From: Phytophthora sp. 'mugwort'
Lineage: Eukaryota; Oomycota; Peronosporomycetes; Peronosporales; Peronosporaceae
Length of the DNA: 64,000 nt
Direction of reading: 5' to 3'
Assembly: GCA_033558025.1 (NCBI GenBank)
Contig: JAUCEF010000004.1
Location: 2,976,001-3,040,000 of the forward strand
Shown: positions 8,813 to 19,964 of the stretch, piece by piece
Layout: every line of letters starts with the position of its first letter
Position numbering within the stretch: position 1 is the stretch's first letter
Position numbers and translations under genes: made by a program
The notes under the pieces: generated by a model
What the model was told of the DNA's origin: nothing
Seen by the model: only the letters and a program-made list of their open reading frames with translations
Databases searched by the model: none

Positions 8813-10834
8813 TTAGCTAGTTTCTACAAAATGCGTCATGACCTTGTCAAGGAGATCTGACTGCAAATGATGACCAAGTCCCACATACCACGAACGAGTG
8901 CGTGCTTGCAATGCCAATAGTTCCTCAGTCGGGGTCCAGTCTCCCCACTCACTGCTGTCGTGCTCTTTCTGCTTGACATTCGTCGACATGGTGTCTCCGT
9001 ACTTGTTCGACTTCTTAAAATATTCGTTCATCAGTCGGGGAAGATCTCGTTTCCAGTCGCTCACGAACAGTACGGGTGCATTCAAGCGGTGAAGCACCCC
9101 GTGGACGTCTTCAGGAACGCAGCGCCATGAATCTGGGTACGCCGGGTGATAAAACACTCCCGGAGGCTGACATTGCGGTGACAACTCCTCCACGATAGGG
9201 ATCGATCCGGAGGATAAAGCCTCCCAGATTCGGTACTGCTCTGGGTTCTTGCCTAGCGGACAGATTGTGAACACTGACTGCTGTAATGTGGACACATAGG
9301 CGGCAGGCGCGGCCGACAGATACCAACGCCAAGCAGTTCCCAGACGCTTATCCACAGCCTGTAAAACCTTGAACAGCATATCGCTGTGTTCAACAACGCA
9401 ACGTCGTGAGTTGGTACGCGTGGTACGCTCCATATCTCCACATACTTGCAGTGCGGCCATCATAGCCTGTACACGCGTGGGCTTCTCGATAGTCCAGCTC
9501 ACCATGAGGTTAAGCAGGAATTTGCGTCCGATACCAGTGGCAAGAGGCGGTGGTGGGTTAAGATGATGCGCGTTCAGAGGGAAACCGTGCTCGAAGCTAG
9601 GCCCCAGTGGCACTGACGCGAATCGTTTGCCGTCCACGAGTGCGCAGTCGCCGTACGGCATCAAACCAAACTTGATGGCTGCATTGCTCAAAAAGCGCTC
9701 GGGATTGGGATTGTTACAGTTTTCCTTTGATAGAGTGAGGAACCCGACACGAGGCTCAGACGGAAGTTTGTTGCCCTCAAAGAAGCGGTTAACACAATCT
9801 AGTGACTGCGCTGAGACCAAGAAACTGCTTTTGGCTGGCAAACTTTGTAGCTCTTGCGAGTTGTGAATCATGCGAAATTCCAGACTCAGTTCATCTACTT
9901 TACGAGTCCAAAACTCGCCAGCAGGTGTCTCCACACGTGGGTCGAAGTAAGGTCCGAGAAGGTTATGCCACAAATACGGCAACAGCGTGATCTCATCCAC
10001 AGGACGCGCCTTGACAAAAGCCGAGGTTAAATTCTCACCTGCATCTCTGTATCCATCACCAGACGAGCTAAGCGCTCTCCAGGACCTTGGCAGTGGTTCC
10101 ACAACGGGAATCATTTGATCCGGATTCAGCTCGAGCACGTGATTGTAGTCGAAGGGCACCACGTACACTACAGTCCGCTGAATTTCAGCTTCTCCACGCT
10201 GCTTTTTCCACTCCGTGTATCGTTCTATGACCGGAGTCAACGTCCTAAACTCTGTGTAGTCCGCCATGGCGTCGCGGAATTTGCACGTGTCCATGATATC
10301 TTCTGGCAGTTTGTGCGTATCCTGAAACAATCTTTTCCCAGTGTTCTCCAGCGAGTACCATTTGTACGGCTGCTCTACATAGGACCCCGTACGTAGCTTG
10401 AGCATGGTCATAGTGGTAAAAGCAGCAGCCAGCGCCATTAACATCGTGGCAATCGCCGAGCGGCGGGCAAGATGCTTCCACTTGAAAACGTGGACGTCGC
10501 TCCCGTCATCGTCATCTTCTGCGCCTGCACGCGCCAGCTTGGACTTGGTCCATACTACCTCCTGGTCCTGCTTGACACTTTCCACTGTGGCTGTGGAATG
10601 CCGCCTCGCGCTCAGCTCCGGCACATAGTCCGATGTCCTGTGATCTCGGGCGGTAAATGCACAATCGGTCGCGTCGTCCTGATCCACCGTATCGTAGTGC
10701 CGATCGCGTCTTGGAGACCGCTCGTGGCGATACGCCCACCAGCCCAGCATGACGATGACCTGCAGCACAATTCCCGTGCCCCAGACCCACAGCAGCAGTG
10801 CTGCGGATGGATACATGTGCAGCGCGTTTGGCAT
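8813..10834 (-). CDS. Exostosin/RXYLT1 (TMEM5)-like type II membrane glycosyltransferase
   Basis: A 673-residue intact frame. Near the start is a hydrophobic helix (about residues 8-35, LLLWVWGTGIVLQVIVMLGW) and a second at about 126-145 (IATMLMALAAAFTTMTM), separated by a charged loop. The lumenal part ends in a motif YRIWEALSSGSIPIVEE (about 534-550) and then PVLFVSDWKRDLPRL, matching the nucleotide-sugar-binding end of exostosin-like enzymes and most like RXYLT1/TMEM5 as I know it. It probably transfers a sugar to a glycan in the Golgi. RXYLT1 itself adds xylose to a ribitol-phosphate chain, but its acceptor does not exist in oomycetes as far as is known, so the substrate is unknown. The frame is open upstream to 10963 but only from a TTG; the ATG at 10834 follows a likely intron and has a good context (CACCATG). 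Confidence 0.82.
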   Translation of the reverse strand: MPNALHMYPSAALLLWVWGTGIVLQVIVMLGWWAYRHERSPRRDRHYDTVDQDDATDCAFTARDHRTSDYVPELSARRHSTATVESVKQDQEVVWTKSKLARAGAEDDDDGSDVHVFKWKHLARRSAIATMLMALAAAFTTMTMLKLRTGSYVEQPYKWYSLENTGKRLFQDTHKLPEDIMDTCKFRDAMADYTEFRTLTPVIERYTEWKKQRGEAEIQRTVVYVVPFDYNHVLELNPDQMIPVVEPLPRSWRALSSSGDGYRDAGENLTSAFVKARPVDEITLLPYLWHNLLGPYFDPRVETPAGEFWTRKVDELSLEFRMIHNSQELQSLPAKSSFLVSAQSLDCVNRFFEGNKLPSEPRVGFLTLSKENCNNPNPERFLSNAAIKFGLMPYGDCALVDGKRFASVPLGPSFEHGFPLNAHHLNPPPPLATGIGRKFLLNLMVSWTIEKPTRVQAMMAALQVCGDMERTTRTNSRRCVVEHSDMLFKVLQAVDKRLGTAWRWYLSAAPAAYVSTLQQSVFTICPLGKNPEQYRIWEALSSGSIPIVEELSPQCQPPGVFYHPAYPDSWRCVPEDVHGVLHRLNAPVLFVSDWKRDLPRLMNEYFKKSNKYGDTMSTNVKQKEHDSSEWGDWTPTEELLALQARTRSWYVGLGHHLQSDLLDKVMTHFVETS

Positions 10835-10844
10835 GGTGTTGAGG

Positions 10845-10897
10845 CTGTAAAAAGTCTCTTCTTCAAAGTAGGTGTTGCCTCTTTGGAACATACTTAC
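10845..10897 (-). other. Probable intron in the 5' untranslated region
   Basis: The minus strand has GTAAGTATG at the donor and TTTTTACAG at the acceptor, 53 nt apart, a typical oomycete intron size. Fifty-three is not a multiple of three and the only upstream ATG in frame lies inside it, so it is best read as an untranslated-leader intron ending 10 nt before the start codon. Confidence 0.6.
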
Positions 10898-11058
10898 AAC
10901 AAGTGTGCACACGTCGCAGACGAGCGGTTTCGGATTCAGCCAATGAGAATTTGAAATGGCCAAGGGGATTTAACGGCCCGAGTATTTATCTATAAAACGA
11001 ACGAGAAATCAACGATTTTTTGCATTTCAACCGTATGTCTACATTACCAGACTGCTGC

Positions 11059-11613
11059 TCACTTGAAGAACCCCTTGCGTTTGTATCCCTTGTGCTTGTG
11101 GTGGCCGTAGCTGTGACCGTAGTGGCCGTGGCCACGGCCGTAGCTATAGCCGTGGCCGTAGCCGTGGTGTCGCTGACCTCCGAACCCAAGCAAACCGCCG
11201 ATCCCCTTCCGCTTGTAACCCTTGTACTTGTAGTGGTGGTGGCCGTAGCCGTGGTGGTGGTGCGCGTGGTGCACTCCCGGCTGCACAACATAGACTGGCT
11301 GTGGCGGGTAAACCATTGGAGGCGGCGCGGCATAGACCGCAGGAGGAGGTGCGGCGTACATCGGAGGTGGCTGAGGATACGCGTGTGGAGCTGGGGCTGG
11401 GTAGGCGTAGCCCGGAGCCGGAGGGTAAGGATGCTGGTAAGGTGGCGGAGTTGCATGGGAGTAAGACCCTGGAGGGTAAGCCGGTTGCGCGACTGGAGGC
11501 TGCTGCTGCTGGTGCTGTGGGGGATAGCCTGGGGTAGGCTGCTGCGGCGCACCGTGCAGGGGATAACCCTGCTGGTGAGGAGGCTGACCGGGAGGCGGGT
11601 GCTGGTTGTACAT
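11059..11613 (-). CDS. Pro/Gly/Tyr/His-rich repeat protein (XYPPX / glycine-rich A3-like), copy 1
   Basis: A 184-residue protein starting MYNQHPPPGQPP. The first two thirds are Pro-rich with GYP, YPP and APPP units; the rest is His/Gly/Tyr-rich (HHAHHHHGYGHHH) and ends in Lys-rich repeats (KYKGYKRKG and HKGYKRKGFFK). The layout, PPGYPP repeats then a basic KxKGxK tail, resembles the plant glycine-rich A3/XYPPX proteins. No signal peptide or enzyme domain is visible; a disordered, possibly membrane- or RNA-associated role is a guess. It lies 225 bp upstream of the glycosyltransferase start on the same strand. A paralog with the same layout lies at 23828-24313. The start was set at the first ATG; the codon before it is GTG. 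Confidence 0.8.
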   Translation of the reverse strand: MYNQHPPPGQPPHQQGYPLHGAPQQPTPGYPPQHQQQQPPVAQPAYPPGSYSHATPPPYQHPYPPAPGYAYPAPAPHAYPQPPPMYAAPPPAVYAAPPPMVYPPQPVYVVQPGVHHAHHHHGYGHHHYKYKGYKRKGIGGLLGFGGQRHHGYGHGYSYGRGHGHYGHSYGHHKHKGYKRKGFFK

Positions 11614-11616
11614 CAC

Positions 11617-11985
11617 TGCTTTACCTTGAATGTGAGTTTTTCCTTGTCGTCTTGCAGCTCCTGCTGAACTGTGTTTGTGAGAATTTCCGATGTGCCGACG
11701 GTCGGTAGCAAATCAAAATCGACTAATTTAGCTCAGATCGTTAATTTCTGAGTCCGACGTACTGTGCAGTATTGCCCACTCGGGTGAGCGTGATGGATCG
11801 GTATACCGGTAACTACCCGACGGATAAGATTACTCGATTTTCCGTTTTGTCTTAACGTAATCAGTTGAGGCCGGGTGTCATAGCCCAAAAATTTACGAAA
11901 ATAGAGGAGTCGACAGGAATCGTACTGCCCTGCCTCACCCCTAAACCATCCGTGTAGGGCTAAACCCTAAATGGCCGAGCAAGAC
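11617..11985. other. Upstream region of XYPPX copy 1
   Basis: It probably contains the promoter and leader of the minus-strand gene. No confident core motif was recognised. It ends at the left target duplication of the hAT element. Confidence 0.35.
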
Positions 11986-11993
11986 GTGACCAT

Positions 11994-12150
11994 CAGGGTT
12001 CGGTACATGTAGTACTGTAGTAGCGGGGATTTAGGCAATAGTAGTGCTACTACTATTACTAGCCGAGTCTAACAACTCCTATCACTAGTAGATTAGAGAT
12101 GTCGCTACTACTACTAATAGTAGTAGTAGTAGAAGAAATTACTACTCACT
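11994..12150. repeat. hAT left end: terminal inverted repeat and TAG-rich subterminal repeats
   Basis: The 12-bp terminal repeat is followed by clustered ctactac/tagtag units up to about 12135. In hAT elements such subterminal repeats bind the transposase. The last codons of the transposase run into them, which gives its Tyr-rich tail. Confidence 0.6.
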
Positions 12151-13080
12151 AGTAGAATCGATGTGTACCAAATGCGGTGCTTGCTTTCCTCCATGCGTCT
12201 GAGTTCATCGCGATTGTGGCGCATTACCAACTGTCGTTGAGCACCCTCGTTGTCTGTGCGAGTACGGGTTGAGCTCATGAACAGTGTCGCAAAAAACACG
12301 CGTCAGTGGAACAACTTCGTCCCAGCCAGACGCGCGCAAGATTCGACAAAGAAGGCTTGGCCATATTCAGCGAACCATCGACACACATCGACTTCCCGAC
12401 AAAGCTGATCCACATTCCACACTCGAACATTTCCAAGTTTCTTGTTGCGCATGCTTAGCTTGGATAGAACCCTGTCACACTCCATTCCATCCGGAATTTG
12501 ATGCCTCATCACTTCCTCTCAATCAATTCGAAGGTCTAGCCACTGCTCCACCATAGCATCCGCCTTCGCACGTAATGAAACGTCAGCTGGAGTATCGTCG
12601 GCTGGCTGCGAAACCTCTTCCCCCCACATAAGATCTAACTCGTGTAGAACTGCTGTTTGCTTCTCCGCGCGTTGAACTCGATGTAGATACTACCGCTTTT
12701 TCGTCGTGGTCGTCGTAACCATGTAAAGCCGTATAGAGCACTATGTGCTCAATTCGCGACAACTCTTTCGTATTCTGTAAAATGCAATCAGCGACCGCTC
12801 GGGTAACAACTAGATAATTCTTAGCAGCCCGCTTCGTTCGTGGATCCAACAATAATGTCATACCCATCGCCACTGATGACTGAGGAAGTCGGGAAGCTAT
12901 CTGATGTAATGCCCGCTTCATACATGGTTGAGCCAACACACTCAAGTTCGGTAAGAGGAGCCGATGGCGGGCAAAAAAATTGTTCTCGTTAGTTTGAGAA
13001 ATGCGGGTTCCGTTTAGCGAATACGCCGACAATTTGTAAGAATTCATCCGGACAAAAGCAACTCGCAGCAGGATGTATAT
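12114..13080 (-). pseudogene. hAT transposase, C-terminal part (hATC dimerisation domain)
   Basis: From the Gypsy junction downward: FVRMNSYKLSAY, TENNFFARHRLLLP, then MTLLLDPRTKRAAKNYL, a well-known hAT patch; after a stop, DQLCREVDVCRWFAEYGQ and the closing MSSTRTRTDNEGAQRQLVM with RHNRDELRRM. The W-containing dimerisation segment and the S-T-R-T-R box are both present. In-frame stops and shifts fall near 12560-12700 and at about 12300. The upstream remainder of the same gene resumes beyond the Gypsy element at 20177. Confidence 0.85.
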
Positions 13081-13424
13081 TGTAACGGGGTTACATGTCA
13101 AGTCACTCTTCAGAGCAGGTGTACCCAAGTACACTAAGTGATGTAGCTAAACATCACTATGACGTCACGGATAGGTACCACAGATATGGTACAAATACAT
13201 CAAAGCCACCCATAGGATAACATCTAAGGTACTTTATAGGTGACTAATAGTTAGTATGTAGACGCATTAAAAGGGGTCACCAATAAATATATACAGTCTT
13301 AAATCTACCTAATTTTGGTAACAGTCCCCCAGGCCAGGGACTTGTGGTCTGCCGTTCACTGAGAGTTTGTATACTCTCCGGAAGTCACACTTCCTGTGCG
13401 CAAGGTGTTGTGTGCCCCATCACA
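13081..13424 (+). repeat. 5' LTR of the nested Gypsy element
   Basis: A 344-bp LTR. Compared with the 3' copy it has about 90-100 extra bases between the GGATAACA patch and the GCCGTTCACTGAGAG patch. Both hold a TGACGTCA-like site (tatgacgtcacgg). The internal region after it begins CTTGGTAGAATTTG, probably the primer binding region. Confidence 0.85.
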
Positions 13425-15277
13425 CTTGGTAGAATTTGTAGTTAATCAACGCCTCCGCGGGTTACTGTGGTATTGCAACACGCACAAATCGTCAGATGTG
13501 GTTACTTAGGCAAGAATTCCAACAAAGCCGAGCTAGTCGGCCCTTGTTAGCCTGTGCTGGTTTGCCCTAGCGGTTTGACCCTTCCGGGACAGTGGTGTCT
13601 CCCTTCCGCCGAGACCAAGAGCCCCAAGCCAGTCATACATAGAGGTTAGCTGAGCCGATTGCCTCTGGCTTAGATATCCCGTGTCCTCCGCTAAAGAGCG
13701 GACGACGGCGCGTTAGCGCTTTGACGGGTCGCCGAGAGCAAAGGCTTCTCGGCTAGAAGTGTTACGGTACCCGGACTGTACGGCGTACCGGCCCACCGAG
13801 TTCGGCAGGACTTATTCTTTCGCGCTCGGTGAGACAGGCCCTTCCTTGGGCCGACCTAGTTCTCTTGGCGCTACCAGCCAACACCTTACAAGCTATGCGT
13901 CTCGGGTGTCAACGGTAACCATAATCCAGCCCGTGCAGGGACTTACCGGACAGTGTACACTTGTATTGACTTGAAAGAGTTACTATGTTATTTTATCTTA
14001 CGGGATCCCCCAAGGGGCTCCTCCTATTGTTAACTATGTTCCTATACAAATATCAACTGAAATGAAGTGCGCTTGGATCTCGACCGACCTTCGCAATGAT
14101 CTCAATGTAACCACCCGAACTCAGCGACCGGCTGAGCTCATCCAGTTGCGTAGCTGAGTTGCCAGCTGACTTCGTACTCAGCCGGTATAACCGTGGCTGC
14201 CGCTTAACGGCGATATGTGAACCGCCTCATCTGGCGTTCACTACACCACGTTACTACCTGAAACCTCTGGGTCCTAGCAACATGGCCCGAAATGAGTGTG
14301 GTGGAGCGGATCCGTTGAAATTCAGTAGGATTCCACCTCAAACGCACTGCGCCCAGACACCGACTAACGGAGGGGGTACTCCGACGGCCGTATTGTTGCT
14401 GAGTGGTTCCCTTGTGTACTCGTCGGCGGGCTGGTACTGCTCTCTCGTTGACACAAGATGCGCACTTGGTGGGCCTTGGACGTCCTTGTGGGGACTTGGG
14501 AGGGGTATTCCTGCGCACAAGATCCGGTGTCGGTTTGGTCTTGAGCTCTTGCGTAGACCTTGTGGATCCGTAATAGAAATACGGGATCCGGAGTTGTTCC
14601 TTCTTGAGAGCGACTTTGCTCCGTGTCGGAATTTGTCCTTGTTCCTTTACAATGCTTGCCGCCTCCAATAGCGGGATCTTGAGGGGAATTGAGAAGCCAA
14701 AGGGCGAGCACGACCTGGCCAAGCCATCCAGGGGCTACCAGGTGTGCAGACAGGCCAAAGTTTAGACCTGGCCTATGTATGGGGCCAATAGAATCCCCTA
14801 TACTATAATCAAGTCTGTCTTCCAGTGCAAATCGGTCTGACTTATACCTTAGCCAATCTACCTTCGGATCCCATCCCAAAACCTATCCTACGGACTACTT
14901 ATAACCCAGTATCCCATCTCTGACCTATTCCTGGCCACCCGTCTCCACTCTACTTCCCTTTAGCTACGGATCTTCAACCCGGCGTTCTTACTAAACTGAT
15001 CGGATCTAGTAATTAAGACCTCGCCCCACGGGAAGGGTCCAGGATCCGTACCATTTACAGACCAGGCGTGTCGCATGGTCCGGATCCACACTTTGATGCT
15101 GCAATGGCTGCCGCTGGCGACGTGGATCCTCCATCTGCCGGCCAGCTTCCATCTTATCCGAATCTGCAATACCACAACCGCCCCTGACACGTTGTGACCA
15201 CCGCGTTACGGTTACACACCATGTCATGTGATCCATAATCAACCCACTGCCGTCAATCCAGATCAAGCATCCCCACC
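13425..15277 (+). other. Untranslated leader of the Gypsy element
   Basis: About 1.85 kb between the 5' LTR and the gag-like frame. Open frames on both strands here (for example 14159-14671 and 14204-14722) have no recognisable protein features and overlap each other, so they are taken as chance. The stretch is notable for many GGATCC/GGATC sites. Confidence 0.5.
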
Positions 15278-17335
15278 ATGTCATCCGCCCGCCGCGATCA
15301 TGATACTGACGCCACGCCTCGCGCTGCCGTATTCGCCAGGCAAGGCCTGTCTCCGGACGCCCCTCCTCCATGCGCGCACTGTGACCACGCACCGTCGGAT
15401 CCTTCGGCGGCCGCAACACCGGTCGTGCTGGATCTGGATCCGCTGCGAGCCGCAACGTCGATCCACACCTTCGTTGGTGCCTACGACGAGTTGCTGGCCA
15501 AGCATCAGCAAGCCCTGCGGGATATGGTTGCTGCGCGTCGCCACAGCGAAGAACTCCACACGTTGGCCAAGCCCAACTGGACGACTGCGCGCTCGTTCGT
15601 GGACTTCGTGCAGCACCGCTACGACGTTATCCAAGCGCGACTTCGCCAAGTCACACAGCTTGAGGCCGAAACGCGCCAAGAAGCTGACCGTCTCGCGTGG
15701 AGGTCCAGGGTTTTGGCGATCTGCGGGCGCGCTACGACTTGCTAAGAGAAACCAGCGCGGAGGCGTACACCCGCCTGCAAGACTATACCCTCGGTCTGGA
15801 GCGTCGCTTATTCGACCATGGCCGTGCCGCGCCAGCCGATCTTCCGAGGCCTGCCCCTTCCCATGCGCAGGATCTGCGGGATGAAGCGACCGGGCTGAGG
15901 CAGCGATCCGCCGATCTCGAGCAGCAGTGTCAAACCGCTCGATCCGAGCGTGCCACGGCGGCATAGGTCTCTTTCGTCTTCACCAGGACCAAGCGGATCT
16001 CCAGCGTAGCCACGAGCAGCGGAAGCAGCATATCCGTGATCTGGAAAGTGAAGCTCAGCGACTGGGGAAGAGGTGCACCAATGGCTCGACGTGTCGGTTC
16101 CCGCGGCAGATCGGTATGCTGCATGGATCGAGCTGCACGTCCGAGGTGAGCGGACCCTCGAGCTAGAGAGTTTTCTTTATAAGGCTGAGCGTCGCCGTGC
16201 GGATCTTCACAGGGTTCAAGATTATATCGTGGGCAAGCTAAACTCCCGGGAAGAGATCGAGCGCCTGAAGCGCTCGTTGGGGGCAGCTTACCGAGATCAC
16301 GCGCGTGCCGAAGATTCGTTGCACCAGACGCAAGATCAACTCCGTAATCTCCGCGTGGACCTCAAAACCCTCGAAGCTGCTCGCGACACAATCGCTCAGG
16401 AACTCAAGAGGGCCCAGCGTCAGGTTGACCCGCGCGAACACCAAGATCTGCGCCGGCGCTCAAGTTCGGCGAGATTTGGAGTCTGCGGCGGACCAAGTGA
16501 CTCAGCTCACTAGCGAACGCGATTAGGCACGCCTCGATCGCGACAATGCTATGCACGAGGGGCAGAAATATTTCAAGGCCCAGAGAGATCACCTTGAGCA
16601 GATCTCCGACATGCAGCAAGTATACCAGCAAGTCCACCAAGATCTCGATCAACTCCGCGGTCAGCATGAGCCTATGTTGCAAGATCACCAAGGTCTCCTA
16701 AGCAAGCACGACTCGGCCGTCATGGAGCAGGACAGCGCTCTCGACAACTTAGAGTCGATCGCCTCGACCGCCATGCGGAGTTCGTCGGTTGCACGTAGCG
16801 GTCGGTCTAATTCCTTGGCTCGCAGTGACCAGGCTTCTTTCCAAGAGGCCCTTGAGTCCACCCGCTCTTCCTCGCCACGAGGATCCGTGCCTACCGAAGA
16901 AGGTGCCTCGTTCCTCCTCCCCTGTGGTGGATGGCGCAACTGCCTCCGGATCAGTCCCGAAGGTGCCTTCAGTCCAACCAGGAACCTCCTTGTATCTCGT
17001 TGTTGACGCCGCGGCTGAGGTCGGTGACGGAGGCTATGCGTTCCCCGGCACAGGATCTGGATCTAGCCGGTCCCAGCTCTAGCAGTAATGGATCCGACGC
17101 CGGGCTCGTCGACTCAGACGCGATCATCGACAACTCCGATGACGATTAACTCCAGATGGCTCTGGCGCGATCCCGATCCGACGCCCGTCGACGCAGTTTC
17201 TCCGCGGAGATCTCCGATGGCGAGGGATCTCAAGCTACGCCCACCGTGGTCGACCAAGATCCGAACTCTGCCTAAGCGGAGGAAGAGGGTGGAACAGCGA
17301 CTCAGGCGGCCGGTATACCCGATCCGACCTATTCT
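15278..17335 (+). pseudogene. Gypsy gag-like long coiled-coil protein
   Basis: The first ATG is at 15278 (MSSARRDHDTDATPRAAV). It is followed by a Pro/Asp-rich leader, then long heptad-type helices spread over three frames: ELLAKHQQALRDMVAARRHS, LEAETRQEADRL, RDLESEAQRL, then LKRSLGAAYRDHARAEDSLH, LNTLEAARDTIAQEL-type text and QKYFKAQRDHLEQISDMQQV. After about 16740 it becomes Ser/Pro-rich. No zinc knuckle is visible. Long coiled-coil Gag precursors occur in Phytophthora Gypsy elements. At least four frameshifts or stops break it. Its end runs straight into integrase sequence, which marks a deletion of protease through most of integrase. Confidence 0.65.
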
Positions 17336-17890
17336 GCCGAAAGCGCTTTCCTCTCAGGTCTCGGACTATGTGACCGGTTTCCTTGCGGAAACAAGTGGGG
17401 TCTTTTGTAGACACCAGGCTGAACATAATCAGCCGTGTCCGTGATGTCCTGGAAGCGGCACAGGACAAACGAAAGGAGTACTCAGACAAACAAGGAAGAG
17501 GAAACTTAAACGTGTTTAAAGTGGGGAGTTAGTCCTACTAGACACTAAAAACTTGCCACTCGCCACGGTAAGTTCCGTTGGGAGCAACAAGCTGAAACAC
17601 CGCTTCATTGGACCCTTCGCGGCCTGGCCAGATATGGTACGGCATATACCATTGACGTGCCTAAGTCGATGACGACCCACCCGACGTTCTATGTGGGCCG
17701 TCTGAGGTGGTACCATGATCTGCAGGGCTCACCGGCAGCTCTACAAAGAGAGGCTGCGACTCTTATCTCTGAGCGCGCCCAGAGTCAGAAGCCCAGGTCC
17801 CATGCGCGACCGCGGAAGGGTCTCCATACGAAGGAAACCCGGCTGCATACGCCGCGTATAAGCCATAGTGATACTGCTGGGATTACATAG
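17336..17890 (+). pseudogene. Gypsy integrase C-terminal end (GPF/Y domain)
   Basis: Read across small shifts: SRVRDVLEAAQDKRKEYSDK, then a stop, VLLDTKNLPLATVSSVGSNK, then the GPF/Y-type box LKHRFIGPFA and HPTFYVGRLRWYHD. This is the tail of a Ty3/Gypsy integrase, which contacts DNA and helps choose the target. The catalytic core and zinc domain that should precede it are missing. The coding direction matches the gag-like frame. Confidence 0.8.
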
Positions 17891-19777
17891 GAGGCGCTCC
17901 CGCCTCGGGTACAGGCCGCAGGAGGTCCCGAACGAGAGACAACTCCTGTTGGACTCGGTCCATGGACGCCCAAAAGGCATCCAGACCTGGGAAGATCTCG
18001 TCCACGTCATTCGTACGACGGTCGGCCCGTCCTTCAAGGGCCGACATATCATCGGTCAGACGATTCACGTCGACAAGAATCGGCCCAAGGACCCCAGCGC
18101 TCCCGCCCTGGGTGGTGACAACCCTGCCCTCACAAAGTCCAAGCACAATCTCAAACGCAAGGACTCGACGACGAAGAAGCGGTGTCTTCAACGACCCGAG
18201 GTGGAGCCGAAGGCGGCACACCAGGTCCTGAGCTGGATCAGAGGGGCGACGCCTCATACTCGCACTCGTTCGAGGACACCGCCGTCTCTTCTCGACCGTA
18301 ACGGGGCGAACACTATGCGTGGAGCGTGTACTCCAGGAGCGGCGCATTCACGGGAAGCGCCAGCTCCGCGTGAAGTGTGTGTGGGGGTTCGGAGGCTGAG
18401 TGCTCTTGGGAGCCGTACGAACGGCTCCAAACTGACCGCCCGAAGGCTGTCGCGACCTGGGAACAGAATCGGCGGCGGCTTCGTAAGTAGTTCGAGCTTT
18501 CTTGCCCGAACGGGGTGTGGTCGTAGAGCCAAGACCATACCCGCGCTCATCATGAGCGCTAGAAGCGGTATGCTTCTGCATTCTCGAAAGAGCCGTTTAG
18601 CCACCACATGGGCAAAATTAAATACGCAGATCTCGGAGGTCAAGGATGGCCTCCAGCGTGAGATCCTGCCGGGGAACCTCGAGTTGTCCTTGTGAGCAGC
18701 GCGTAGCTGCCCACTTCCAAATGACGGTCTCGGCCTTTTGGAAAGAGCCACAGTGTTGGGTTATCACGGATGGATAGCCCCACACAGGTCGCAGTCCCGA
18801 CCGGAGCTCTGGCTTCTTTCGCTGGCTCGTGAACTCCTTGAGCGGGATGTTGTACCAGGACCACGCATTGAGCGATACTCACGTTCTAGAACGATACTCA
18901 CGTTACGTTTGGCTGCATGACTACCAGGCGGCGCTCATAAGCGCCCCGAGAAGAGCACCCGCCGAGAAGCACGCGAGGCGGCTGGAGCTGACCGATGTAG
19001 TCGTCGGTTCCGCGGGATTCCTCAGGAGGGAAGTACCCGGGAGCGTAAGGCGATCCCCCACGGACAGGTGAAGAATACTTCACAGGCGACCGGGTTGCCG
19101 GGGCCCGAACTCCCTTATGACGAGCAGCCTGGTACTCCGACTGCTGCCCGTCGAGATCGTTGGAGATCTCTCGGCCGACTTGGCCCTCTTCATTCTCGTC
19201 GGAAGAAGGTCGGAAGAGGCCCTTGCTCGTAAACATGAGGGTCCCATAACTTTCACGGATTGGAGACCTGGAAGCAGCCCGTCGCTTACGGCTGACTTCC
19301 GAGGCTGCTGCAGCCTTCGCAGCCTTGACGCCGGCAGTTGCCTCAGCGAGCGTCAAGCTGTTGACCGGAGGACGAGGTTTCTTTTCGTCTTCCTCGGGTG
19401 AGCCTGGTCCCCCTGGCGCTCGCGCTTCTTCGGTACGTCGCCGTCGTCGCCATGGTGGTTAGACAACGGGGTACGGGACCCAAGCGAGTCTGACCGACTC
19501 GGGTCGAAGTCAGACCCCTTGACGAGCGGGATTTCGTTATCGCCCCAGGACATGGGAGACTTGTCCGAGTCTTCCTCATAGTCCTCGAGGATCTCAGGGG
19601 CCTCCTCAGGCGGTTCAGGTGCCTTGTGGGTCACCTTGGATGACTCTTGGATGACACATTGGTGGATCCTTTAGCGGCAGAGCCTTTGCTGGACGGCTTA
19701 TAGCTCTTAGCCTGCTGCTTGGAAGCAACAGGCTTGGCAGGCGCTTTCTCACCGCTGCCAGACCAAGTCTTGGTCAT
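17883..19777 (-). pseudogene. Long antisense ORF between integrase and 3' LTR
   Basis: A minus-strand frame begins at an ATG (19777, MTKTWSGSGEKAPAKPVASK) and can be followed, with frameshifts near 19630, 19355, 18900 and 18350, to a stop at 17883, just beyond the integrase end. Its composition changes in blocks: Ser/Lys/Ala-rich start, an acidic and Pro-rich block (PEPPEEAPEILEDYEEDSD), an Arg/Ser-rich block (RKRRAASRSPIRES), and a helical end (VNRLTDDMSALEGRADRR; DRVQQELSLVRDLLRPV). No family is recognised. Accessory antisense genes between pol and the 3' LTR are known from some plant Gypsy elements, so a structural or RNA-binding accessory protein is possible. The plus strand here has no sensible frame. 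Confidence 0.5.
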
Positions 19778-19951
19778 GATTGAGGCTGACGTGGAAGCCG
19801 AGAAGAAGAAGAACACGCGCAAGTGCTCGGGCTCAAAAGGATATGAGCCAGCTGCGGAAAGTAACCGCAGCGAAGTCAATGTAAATTCGACTTGGAGAGT
19901 GAAAAGCGGCGACTTCCTTTCATTCACCTCGACGGTCGGTAAACCGAACCT

Positions 19952-19964
19952 AAGTGGGGGAGGA
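19952..19964 (+). promoter_or_regulatory. Polypurine tract of the Gypsy element
   Basis: AAGTGGGGGAGGA lies directly before the 3' LTR start TGTAAC and fixes that LTR's left edge. Confidence 0.75.

Noticed and set aside
11020..11667. Long Val/Arg-rich plus-strand frame
   Set aside because: It is the reverse of the XYPPX copy 1 gene; its composition is forced by the Pro/Gly/His repeats.
14159..14722. Two overlapping frames of about 170 residues on opposite strands
   Set aside because: No family features, and they lie in the leader of the Gypsy element.
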